In this document: piece by piece, positions 1 through 10,283 of the stretch | Numbering within the stretch: position 1 is the stretch's first letter | How the letters are laid out: each line of letters starts with the position of its first letter | Assembly (NCBI RefSeq): GCF_042242105.1 | Contig: NC_092013.1 | Location: 11,215,618-11,279,617 of the forward strand | DNA length: 64,000 bases | Direction: 5' to 3' | DNA from: Pempheris klunzingeri | Lineage: Eukaryota > Chordata > Actinopteri > Acropomatiformes > Pempheridae | The notes under the pieces: generated by a model | The model's input: only the letters and a program-made list of their open reading frames with translations | What the model was told of the DNA's origin: nothing | The model's database searches: none | Program-made: the position numbers and the translations under genes

Positions 1-3000
1 ACTGTGATTGTGTATTTAATACTTTGAGGTAAATATGACACCAGAAGGACAAATTTTACATTATTCATCTGGTCCCACATAATTCAGGGCATGACAGCTG
101 CTGACAACATAGGGTAAGAAATGTGCATGCTGAAATTTGAATTTCATAAACCCTTGTGTCCATACAATAACAACAATAGGGTTACATCAAAATATCAACT
201 GGATCTAGATACAGCATTCATAAATCTCATACAAATGCAAATTAGGAGATGTTCAGGATGACCTCATATATCAGAAGGGCCTTTCAATCACTATCCATCA
301 CACCACTATTCACAACATTCAGAGATGTGCATTTTCAACCTGAAATCTGAAATTATTTTTAATTAAAACAGATTAGAAAGACATGTACACGTACCAGAAA
401 CATCTGGATGGACAGGTGTGACTGTTGCAGCTCAGCACCTTGATTACAAATTTAATGATGTTCCATGTGGGTAAGTAGAAAATAGCAGCATCTCAGCCTG
501 GAAATTTAATTCCTCATGTTTAGGACCTGACACAGTATATACACAGTATGATGATGATATCAGAGAAGACAGTAGGAGCAAAGATCACTGATATTTCTGA
601 TGTTTTTCTGTGCAGTGTTGCTACACAAGTATTCTAAGCTCATCAGCCCGAATAGCTGCAAAGGAAAGAGCACTCAGTCCAAAGTTAAAGATATCAAAGC
701 CTAATCGGGGATAAACTGCTGAAAGACAAAACAGACAAGGCTCATGCATGGCAGCACACTTTGATGTCTTTTGCAGTTGGCAAGAAAAGAAAAGGCAAGT
801 CATGAGGTCGTGAGGTGTATCCAGTCAGTAAATGCCTGCTTGTTTGAAATATAATTAGGAGTGAACAGATGGATTAAGGAACATTACATGGAAAAAAACA
901 AAAGAGACTCTTGTTGTTAGTCAGGTTATGCCAGAAGATAATCTTATTGACCAGCATCCACTTTATCTGAACCTGTGACCTACGGACTCTTCGACATTTA
1001 TGATTTTTAAGGAGTTTTAAATATATATATATTTTACAATACCACTTCACATTAAAGCTTCATCGTCAGTGCTAGCAGCAGTTAATCTGTCAGAGTAACA
1101 AAATTGTATCACCATGAAAAGTAGGCAGATTTTTATATTTCGCCAAACCACCAGTATGAACACTACAAATGTAGTGTTTACATTCGTCTTCTGCTGGTTC
1201 AGTAAACCTTGTCAGACAGCATGCAGTGGCATGATCTGAGAACACTTGATGTTTTATTTTTGCAGAGACGTCAGGCACAATCACAACACAATACTGGGTG
1301 GTTCTTCATCGCCATGGTTTCCAGACATGCACACACCATTAATCACCTGCTAATCTGACCCTGTCTCCACTACACTATCACTGCAGCATTGCTGTGATTG
1401 GGAACACAAGCCACTTTGGTATTAGTGCAAGTACCAAGAAAATTATGTTTTTTTGTTTATTTTTAAACCACAAAGATAAACCATGGCCAACAGAGTGCGC
1501 TATACACCAGTGAATTCCCCTCCCTCCTCTTTGTTTGGACATCTCTGAAAAGAAGGCTTCTAGGAATTTTCAACACACTGCGAGATACGTGTTGTCTGCC
1601 AAATGTCTGGTCATGCTTTTTTCAAAAATGTGAATGATGTCTGAATGTAGAGATATTGGAGTCAGATTACTGTCTGTATGTGGAATGTCTGTGATCAGTG
1701 AAAATAAATATTGCGTTAACAAGCACAGTCTATAAACTAGAGATGAATGAAATATGCTGTGTATACGGCCAGATACATTTTTTCTGAATTCAATTATAGA
1801 GGAAAATGTGAAGGTTCAGTTGTTGACCAAGTAAGAAGGCATTGCACAGGTTTTCTGTGTGACTCCATGGCTGCATAGTGAAGGACAGCGTTGTGACAGA
1901 AAGTTGTCTATATGCACCAAAAAAGATGTACAAGGCTGGATAAAGCAGGCAACTTGAGACCTTGAGGAGCCCCTGAAGTCCAAGGTTCACTTTGTGTCAT
2001 TTGGCTTGCTGTAATTTGATTAACAAAATACATAATCAAAGAGAAAAGCAGCTGGAATGATAAAGACCTGAATTATACACTTAAATTAAATTAAAATATT
2101 CCTATAATAACAGTAGATCACATGACTACTTTTATGTCAGAGGAGTAGTTCGTATTTTGATATACTCTCTCCGCTCTCATAGCGTCAACAGGCAACCGTT
2201 TCCTGGTAAAAAGCTCTAACCCACTGTACATTACTTGCTCAGCACCAACAACACACAAAGTTAGTTATTGAATAATGAAAAAAGAGGAACATTTAGCAGC
2301 TATAGAACCATATTTTTCCATCAGGAGTTGATGAAGAGCAAAATGGAGCTGAGAGTGAATTACACACTATCATCAGGTGGCCAGAAACAAACTACAAATA
2401 AATGCTAATTTTGCTAATGTTGTTTCTGCTGGATATGTAAATAAGCAACTGGTTGCCAACAAGTTCATATACATTTTATATTATTATAACTCAGAGTGAC
2501 CAAAAATCAATTAATGGTGGATAAGATTCATCGGATTACTTGATATGAATGTGGTGTTCATATTCCTAAATAAATTCATTTTAATTACCTGTGTCCAATT
2601 AGTGCCTCAGCATTTTGTCTGCCATGTGCTCTGTATACATATTCTGATACATGCACTCATTTTTACCCCAGTGTATATTAGAACAAATATAAATGCCTTT
2701 GCATGTGTTCTTACGTATACTAGGAGAGGTACTTACAGGATATTGAGTTGTTTGTGTAAAATGATTGCATGAAAGCCTGTAGTTACATACTCTGTGGAGC
2801 ATTTAGTTCCTGAGGGAACTGTGAGGAGTCTAGAGAGGTTTTACTTTAGCTACAAACTGTCTACAGTGTGCAAACCGTTATATGAACTGCACTAGATAAT
2901 GATGAGGTGTAAAGTGTGTAGTATCACACTCTGCAGTAACACACGGGTCGGATTACAGAAAGTTTCTGTGGTCAGAGTCAGTGTCATTGGAGGAGTGAAA

Positions 3001-3432
3001 ATCCAGCTGGGATGGGGCAATTGGGAAGAGAGCTCTCAGCAAGAAGCTGCGGAAGTGCAGAAAAGTCTGTCCTTAATGGACCGAAACTGCCTTCATGATG
3101 AGAAGAGATGTATAATCATTACAGTGCCAAAATACTACAACTGTTCCTCACCACTATTTCAATATACTGGGAGGAAGCAAGGGCTGTTTTTTTGCTATTA
3201 GCCATTGGACATTTGTCATGCAGGTCTAAATGAGACTTTCCATGTAATGCTTCACATGGAAGATGCCGCTAAAGACAGGCCTTTAAAAGCCATTAAAGGC
3301 ATTCCTCAACAAGGAGCAAGAAAGTCAGCAGCCCACTATGTTCCACCTGGGTGTCAGTGACTGTCCTGCGGAGGTTAGAGTGGTAAGCCATCCTTCTGCT
3401 ACGCCCTACTCATCCTCCATATTTCCACTGAC
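1..3432. other. Intergenic DNA upstream of the caveolin pair
   Basis: No exon with a recognisable product is seen on either strand. The open frames here are at most about 100 codons, have no family resemblance and lack splice context. The stretch holds a short (TA)n run near 1021-1034 and an interspersed-repeat copy at about 2130-2470. The last 200 bases probably contain the promoter and 5' untranslated region of the caveolin-2-like gene, including an A/T-rich TTTAAAA motif near 3283, but no promoter can be fixed from sequence alone. Confidence 0.6.
2130..2470. repeat. Degenerate interspersed repeat of teleost type
   Basis: The stretch includes phrases such as 'atttagcagctatagaacca' and 'aatgctaattttgctaatgt', and near its end 'gtaaataagcaactggttgc'. 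I recognise these as parts of a high-copy repeat seen around fish genes. No coding capacity or terminal inverted repeats were found, so the class is not assigned. The boundaries are approximate. Confidence 0.45.
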
Positions 3433-4937
3433 ATGACCACAGCAGTCAGCCAAGCCGAGACGCAGCTCGACTTAGTGGAAATGGAGGACCGGAGATTAAA
3501 AGACAAGAGACCAGCAGGGGATGTGGTGGAAATCGAAGTGGATGTACAATCTGAAGATCTGAATTCCACTCACAATGACACAAGGCCTCTGATCCACGAC
3601 AGGGATCCCAAAGGAGTCAACAAGGGTCTTAAGGTAACAAATGTGCACCGTCACAGGGATTTAATCAACATAAAACACATATAAACCTTCACACAGAACA
3701 CACAACACAGGCCACAAGCTCAGGGGTATCATATCTGTCTGGAGAAACACAGAAGTTGACAGGTCAGTAAACTAAACAAACCCACTGCACGTGCCTTGCA
3801 TACCACTCCTCCTGTCTCTACTGAACCAGCTGTATCACTGACGGTGCAAAGCTGAATTGAAGCAGAAATCCACGTGAGGTTTTAGCGCTCAATTGTAATT
3901 ATTTTGAGATGATCATGAGGACAAATGCAGTGTACAAATAAAAGCTTAGTTTGAGAAGTGTGTTGTAAGTAAAAGTAAAAGAACGTAAAAGACTGTATCC
4001 AGACCAATGACTTTTATTTTTTGTTTGCAGGTAATATCCCCATTGTGGGATAAATAAAGGCTTATCTTATCTTATCTTATCTTATAAGACTGTAATATAA
4101 GACCCACATGTGATAAATATCAATATGCTGCATAACACTGACCTCAAGTGGACATGACCATACATAGAGTTCTATTTTTTCCTACACGACACATCACAGT
4201 ACAAATAATGAAAACATTGTTTGCAATTAAAAACTTTGCAGTACATTTTTGTGCATTACCCACCACTCTAACTTTGCTTGCCAAATGTTTCGCCACAGTT
4301 CTAAGTGTTATATTCTACACATGTGGGATAAACTGGCTCTAGACATCCTATACAATGTCATTCATCAACATCGTTACAAAGGGGACATGTCCTATACAAT
4401 GTTTGTGTGTCTGTCTTAAGGTCACGTTTGAGGATGTGATTGCAGAGCCTCCCTCGGTGCGGAGCTTTGATAAAGTGTGGCTGTGTAGTCACGCCCTGTT
4501 TGAGGTGTCCAGACTGTGGTGCTACCGCGTCACCACCCTCCTTCTGGCAGTGCCGATCTCACTGGCAGCAGGGCTCCTCTTCGCTGTGCTGAGCTGCCTC
4601 CACATCTGGTAGGACTGCTATTACACTGAGATGAGGTAGACTTGCTGGCAGGGATGAGCTGCTAAATGATTTTTGGGTAAATAAGCATCATTTCTTTAGG
4701 AGTGTGGAAGGATTTCTATTTCTTATCAATAAGATGAGCTTTCTTTTCCCCACTTCCCTGTATCTCTCCAGGTTGATCATGCCCTGTGTGCAGCTGCTTC
4801 TCATCAACATGCACTGGGTCCAGACTGTGTGGGGCAGCATACTGAACATTCTCATCAGCCCCTTCTTTACCAGTATTGGAAAGTGCTGTGGTCAGATCAC
4901 CATCCATCTTACAGATAGAGGAACACATTGTGTGTAA
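3433..4937 (+). CDS. Caveolin-2-like protein, three coding exons, 184 aa
   Basis: Coding exons are 3433-3633, 4421-4608 and 4772-4937, joined across GT/AG introns in continuous frame. The protein is an integral membrane hairpin of the caveolin family, expected in caveolae or Golgi as a hetero-oligomer partner of other caveolins. The caveolin signature FEDVIAEP is at residues 70-77, preceded by a DRDPKG..LK segment like that of CAV2. The scaffolding region is about 80-101 ([19 protein letters not shown]2-like rather than CAV1/3-like), the intramembrane hairpin about 102-135, and the C-terminal tail carries a CC pair at 168-169. The three-exon layout with an intron inside the LHIW tryptophan codon is the CAV2 pattern. 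It is about 20 residues longer than mammalian CAV2 (162 aa) because of an extended acidic N-terminus. Residues 1-67 contain no tyrosine, so the Tyr19/Tyr27 phosphosites of mammalian CAV2 have no counterpart. Its place beside cav3 suggests a cav3-linked paralogue, not the CAV2 that neighbours CAV1. Confidence 0.9.
4028..4086 (+). repeat. 3' tail of a LINE-like element with (TTATC)n
   Basis: This short piece in intron 1 of the caveolin-2-like gene reads 'ccccattgtgggataaataa' and then AGGC followed by tandem TTATC units. That is the form of the 3' end of many 5'-truncated teleost non-LTR (L2/Maui-like) retrotransposons and the SINEs that borrow their tails. The exact family is not determined. 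Another tail of the same type lies near 24080-24138. Confidence 0.5.
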
Positions 4938-4944
4938 ATGCTTG

Positions 4945-4950
4945 AATAAA
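4945..4950 (+). other. Candidate polyadenylation signal AATAAA
   Basis: A canonical AATAAA begins eight bases after the caveolin-2-like stop codon. Such a short 3' untranslated region would be unusual. A second AATAAA at 5347-5352 would give a more typical one of about 0.4 kb. Which is used cannot be told from sequence. Confidence 0.35.
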
Positions 4951-6302
4951 ACAGAAGATACACTAAAACAATCAAGTGGTAACAGATTGCATACTAATTC
5001 CTTAGAGGCAAACTTTAATCTGAATAATCTGTCTTTGATTATTTTGTATTTTTGCTCACCTGTCATCATATTTGGCCTGCTGACATATGTCCCCTTTGTA
5101 ATGATGTTGATGTATGATGCTTATGACTGTATGACTGTAAGCCACAACCTGATCAAGCATGTGTTGATAGAATATGTGGGGTAAATTGGTACAAAAATTA
5201 TGCATTACAAAAATAGCAAGTTACAAAAGAGTTTTGAGCAACTTAACCTTATATCTTTGAGAAAGGGTAAATAATGACATTAATGATATTGATATTAGTG
5301 TAATGACATTGTAAATCAGTTCAATTAAATCACATTTATGAATTTCAATAAATGTTTCGCTGTTAAGGACATTGTATTTTGTATTGAGATAAGGTTGAAT
5401 TTTTTGGTTGAATTGAGTTGAAATATGTTGTATCCCACATTAGTGAGGGACTGTAACAGTTTGTATTAACATACATTGCATTATGTAAAAGATGTCACTT
5501 GATGAAGTTTATCATTCGGACACAAAAAATAACACAGTGGGTTAGAAACAACCCTGGGTAAAAAGTGTACTCAGTGTTGGTCATTACAGCACCGCCACAA
5601 TGATAGTCTGATAGGGAATCAGTTTTTTTTGGTGTGCAGAAATAACAAAGCAACACAAAAGCATCTTAACATTCAGGTCAGATCTGGTGTCAAAACAGCA
5701 AGCATACAGTGCAAACCATTTTTGCAGATGTCACCAACATTTTTTTTTTGAAAATAAGGTCTTTGGGGACCCCAAGGCGAACATCAGCAAGTGTTTTGGT
5801 ACATAGATATGAATCTAAATAAGATAAATGTAAAATGTGTGAAAAGTGGCATAATTATTTTATTGGACATCATGTAAATCAGTGAGTTGTGCTGATTGTA
5901 ATCCACACCGAGACAGTAAGAGAGAGATTAAATGAACAGAGCAAAGCAGAGCCGAAATGGAGGAAGGATCCACTTTAGCATCCCGTGATGCCGTCCATCT
6001 CTCAGAATGAGGTAGATTAGTTGTGAAGCTTGATTACATTGTCCAACTAGGTGTAGAGTTACAGGTCTTGCAGTTGCATCACTGGATTCCTCACCGATAT
6101 ATCTAGTTACAGTACGTGGCACTTTTCACAGACATTAAAGTGAAAAATTGAAGCAAATCAAGCGGGCATGACGATAAAATGATGCATTATGTTACTGAAT
6201 TATTCACATTACTTTGATTTTTAGAGTATTAAAGAATGACAAGCGTATTGGCTATCAACAATATTCATTCTGATCATGCACAGATGAGGCATTTACTAAT
6301 AG

Positions 6303-6680
6303 GAATAGTTTGACATTTTGGGAACCATGCTTATTTTACTTTAGAATTAGATGAGATGATTGATACCACTCTGTATGATGAATTCGAAGCTACAGCCTGC
6401 AGCTGGTTAGCTTAGCTTAGCTTAACTTAAAGACTGGAAATTGGTATGACTATTTCTTGGCCAGGTGCAGTAATTTTTCACACACTTTTTCTAATTTTTT
6501 GTGGACTAAACAAACAATACATAATTTGTTATATTTCCATTTTTTATGCTAAGCTGAGCCAGCAGCTGGCTGCTCGCTTTATAGCATCATCTCTTACTGA
6601 CAGACACGAGAGTGGTATCAATTTTCTAAAATCTACGTCTGGCAAAGAAAGCAAATAATTGCGCTTTCCAAAATAAGGAG
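6303..6680. mobile_element. Palindromic MITE-like foldback repeat
   Basis: The left arm (about 6306-6432: 'gattgataccactctgtatg', then the GCTTAGCTTAGCTTA stretch) reappears as the reverse complement in the right arm (about 6545-6680: 'gagagtggtatcaattttct', preceded by GCTAAGCTGAGCC). Between them lies a loop of about 110 bases containing 'ctatttcttggccaggtgca'. This is a degenerate copy of a high-copy fish foldback element with no coding capacity. Target-site duplications are not resolvable. Confidence 0.65.
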
Positions 6681-7954
6681 GGGTTTCTTTCATTTGCAGA
6701 AAATAACACATAATAAAAAGCATTTTCAATACACACAGCACTGTTCATTTTAAAGGAAGATGATACCCACTCTTGCCATTACATTCTATATGACTCTAAA
6801 TATAGGTCTGAGAGCCCTGTCTGTCTGCATTCAATGAAAGACAGGAGCCAATGCTTTCTCTGCTGATTGGATCAACACCCATAGGGGCAGAGGTATGCCC
6901 ACCATGACTCTCGGCTGAGCTATTTCTGTCCCCCTGCCTCCATGCCTAGCTGGCCTCTACTCTCTCCATTGCCACGCCAAGAATACTCCTCTAATTGGGT
7001 TGGCTCCCGATCACATGCGCAGTGATCCCTTTCCAGCCCTCTCTCCTCTTCCCTGTCTCTGCAACCAGGGGACCAGTGCAAGGAATGCCAATCCTTGCTC
7101 TGAAGTCACACTTCCTGTACTGTTCTTACGCCCCACTGACTGAGATAAATAAAAGCTGGGGGTGCTATGAGACCTTGTACCAATTTTCCTACACGCCTCC
7201 TCCTGTTCCACCTTCTTTTGGAGTTTGTTTATGCAACTTGCTGATATAGAAAGCTGTGACTGATAGCAACAACTGCACAGCTTAAGGAAGATTGGATCAG
7301 AGTTTTATTTTGAGAGCTATTGAATTTTAGTGGGCCTCGCTATAATCAGAAGAGGTCAAAACTCCGGCAACACATGTATTGTACGGAACAATTTATTGTC
7401 AGAACAACACGTTTGGGCTTGTAGCCTTCATCAAAGACTCTCACTAAAATCAGAAATGTCTGATATAAGAGGCACTAGGACCGACCTTGTGTGAATTCTG
7501 TTTCGTACTGATAAGACATGTGCATGTATGTACATGTTTTGTAGCATTGTGTTTACAAAGAAACATTTGCATTTTGAAAATACATGTAGCATGCAAGGCA
7601 ATTAAACTAAACAATAAAATAAATATAAATATTTTGATAAATTAAACCCAGCAGAACAGTATTACTCCTCTACAGCATGCTGATTCAAGTGTAGGGTAGA
7701 GGTACAGTAGAGCTTTTTTGCTTCAGAAAAAGTGTATTTTAACATATATTATATTCCTCCTTCTGAACAAGACCCTTTCGCTCAGCTACAGCCAGTGCAG
7801 GAGGGTATGTTTGTGCTCGCTGCCTCACTCTGTGGTGGAAGTTCATGCCACAGTGCAAACCCTGCCCAGTTAGCCCCACAACCCTGTGTGAAATGTGACA
7901 CAACCCTGGGTTCTCCTTTAAGGCATGCCTTTTCTGTCTGTGTGCATTACATTG

Positions 7955-8000
7955 TGCGTGTGTGTGTGTGTGTGTGTGCAGTTTCTCTGTGTGTGTGTAG
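7955..8000 (+). repeat. Interrupted (TG)n microsatellite
   Basis: Runs of TG dinucleotides with short interruptions lie about 190 bases before the cav3 start codon. Length variation is likely between individuals. Confidence 0.85.
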
Positions 8001-8192
8001 GGGGGTGTCTATGTGTGTACAGGGTGTGGGTCAGGCCTCCATTTTTACTGGGACGTCTACGGCAGCTGTCCACTGGCATGCCAGAGGGAGCGTCACAGTG
8101 GTGATACAGGGGTTCAGAAGTGAACTGAAGCGTTTGATCTAGGAAGGTTTTCTCTCTCTGTCTCCGGCCCGTCCAGGACCCGCAGCCCCACC

Positions 8193-10283
8193 ATGGCGGA
8201 TCAGTACCAGTACAACACCAACGAGGAGAAGATTGTGAAGGACAGCCACACCAAAGAGATTGATCTGATTAACAGAGACCCCAAGCAGATCAACGAGGAC
8301 GTGGTGAAGGTTTGTGCAGCATGGAGACATGTGTCACAGAAAGGATTAAAAATGTAACTCCTGTCTTGGCATGTGTGAAAGCATGTGGAGAAAATGAATA
8401 AATTGGTTAGTGGGAGAAAAGAGAGGAGAACAGGATATTATACTGTCTTGGAAGCCCTTAAATAGCCCAAGAGCTATTCCTGTTGCCTCTGCAGAACATA
8501 GAGTTTATTTTGGGAATGGGGTAGAAGAGTGTGAAACTGATACACCGGGTTGACTACTGTTTATGCTGCGATTGTTGCCATGTTATTAGCACAAACTATT
8601 TTGTGTGACGACAGGACCAAATATACATTCAGATGACTGGAAGGAGTCCAAACATGGTCAATGAAAGTGATAAATTGTGAGATAAGAGTTAAGCATATGT
8701 TTAATGCTCGAATGACTCAGTTTGGAATTATTTATGTGTTTACTTATGTCTGTTTTCACACGTCAGGAAAAGAGATAAGGATTAATCCTTACTCCCAGTA
8801 CACTGATTCAGGAGTTACAGTGAGTGATAAATTAGCACTTACATTTCTAATCACACTCTGCTAACATTTCTGATTCTTATTTCTTTGCCTTACAATAAAA
8901 ATAAAGTGGATCAGCAATATCAAGTCAATGAGTATCCCTAATTAGAATTCTTATTTTCTGTATAATCTGATTTAGCAGCCCTGGAACAGTTAATTAGTTA
9001 GTTATTTTATTGACACTAACAGATAAAACATTTGGATCCAACTAGTACACGAAACATCTTGCATAAAACAAACCAATTAGTGAAAATATAAAAAGGTATC
9101 ACAATTAACAACACAAAATCCCATCAGTCAGTCTGTAGTAACTTGCTGATGCTCTAAATAGCACAAGACAAGCATGTAACATGAATACAATTCTTTTATC
9201 AGTGTCCACAAACAGTGAGCTCAGCCTAAGATGATATGGGTGTCCATCTTTGTGTCTATAGAACACTACTTGTTCTTTTGCTGAATTTGACTCAACCCTC
9301 AAGGGACCAGACAATGCAGACAAAATATAAAACAGTACATGTCCAGCCATTCATTCAGAAGATGATCTCAGGCTGCTATCTCTACGGGAAATGGACTGTG
9401 ACTTGTTATTTCCCATATTGATCCTATCCAGTGGTCTGGAAGAAAAGAAAAGAAAAGAAAAGAAGACAGGAAGAAGGTTTTAAATATGCGATGTATTTGC
9501 CTGCCTTTATTACAGACTGCCAATTAAAATGTTATAGCTGAGTCTGAGAGTAGAATGCTACAGCGTCCAAAAGACGGGATGGCACATATTGAAAACTGAA
9601 AAACAAACTGTCCCATTGTGCAGTTGCTCTCATGCATTTTATATGAGGCAAATTTTGGTTACTTAAAAATGTGTTTGAAAATGTGATCTTTTAGAATGAT
9701 TTGGACTCAGCACTGAAAGCCATTCCATAACTTTTTTTTTTGGAAGTGCAACAGATAATGGGTTTCTCTGCATAAATTTGACCCTAACACTCAGCAGCTT
9801 TCACAAGCATAATCTTTATACTTAACATCAGCATGTGCATATTACTTGGAGCCCTCAGATGTCTGGTGGAGGGAGATGGATAAAAGCTGTGTGCACTCAG
9901 GGATGTGTATTAATGAAAGCCTCTCTTAAATTTCCTATTAGGTGGAGTTTGAGGATGTAATAGCAGAGCCCGATGGCACACACAGCCTGGATGGAGTGTG
10001 GAAGCTCAGCTACACCACCTTCACTGTGTCCAAGTACTGGTGCTACCGGATCTTGTCTGCCATCTTCGGTATCCCAGTTGCTCTGCTCTGGGGCTTCCTG
10101 TTCGCATGCATCTCCTTCTGCCACATCTGGGCTGTGGTCCCCTGCATCAAGAGCTGCCTGATTGAGTCGCAGTGCATCAGCCGCATCTACTCCCTGTGCA
10201 TCCAGACCTTCTGCGATCCCTTCTTCGAAGCCCTGGGCAAGATCTTCAGCAGTGTGCGCGTTGCACTGCGCAAAGAAGTCTAG
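8193..10283 (+). CDS. cav3: Caveolin-3, two coding exons, 152 aa
   Basis: Coding exons are 8193-8309 (39 codons) and 9942-10283 (113 codons plus stop), separated by a 1.6 kb GT/AG intron in phase 0. The start sits in a strong CCACCATGG context. Caveolin-3 is the muscle caveolin: it oligomerises in the inner leaflet to form sarcolemmal caveolae and contributes to T-tubules. Visible features are the N-terminal EIDL.NRDPK..NEDVVK segment at about 22-39, the signature FEDVIAEP at 42-49, the scaffolding segment at about 56-75 ([20 protein letters not shown]) and the intramembrane hairpin at about 76-106 ending [14 protein letters not shown]. Candidate palmitoylated cysteines are C107, C117, C125 and C130, and the C-terminus is LRKEV as in mammals. 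Human CAV3 is 151 aa with the same two-exon structure. Its position next to oxtr agrees with the conserved CAV3-OXTR pairing. Confidence 0.97.
9440..9465 (+). repeat. (AAAAG)n short tandem repeat in the cav3 intron
   Basis: Several tandem AAAAG units followed by purine-rich sequence. It is a simple repeat with no other signal. Confidence 0.8.

Larger units (their letters stand above)
4938..8192. other. Intergenic spacer between the two caveolin genes
   Basis: It holds the 3' region of the caveolin-2-like gene, a palindromic repeat at 6303-6680 and a (TG)n tract near 7955-8000. Near 7380-7440 is a stretch ('aacacgtttgggcttgtagc') resembling a common dispersed repeat. The sequence just before position 8193 is likely the cav3 5' untranslated region and promoter. 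I saw no clear TATA box there. Confidence 0.55.

Noticed and set aside
2899..3201. 100-codon frame upstream of the caveolin-2-like gene
   Set aside because: No recognisable domain, and no splice junction linking it to the caveolin exons.
7915..7923. CCTTTAAGG as a CArG (SRF) box for cav3
   Set aside because: It has five A/T bases between CC and GG where the CArG box requires six, and it lies close to simple repeats.
7732..8142. 136-codon frame just upstream of cav3
   Set aside because: Much of it is translation of the (TG)n tract, giving Val/Cys repeats; not a gene.
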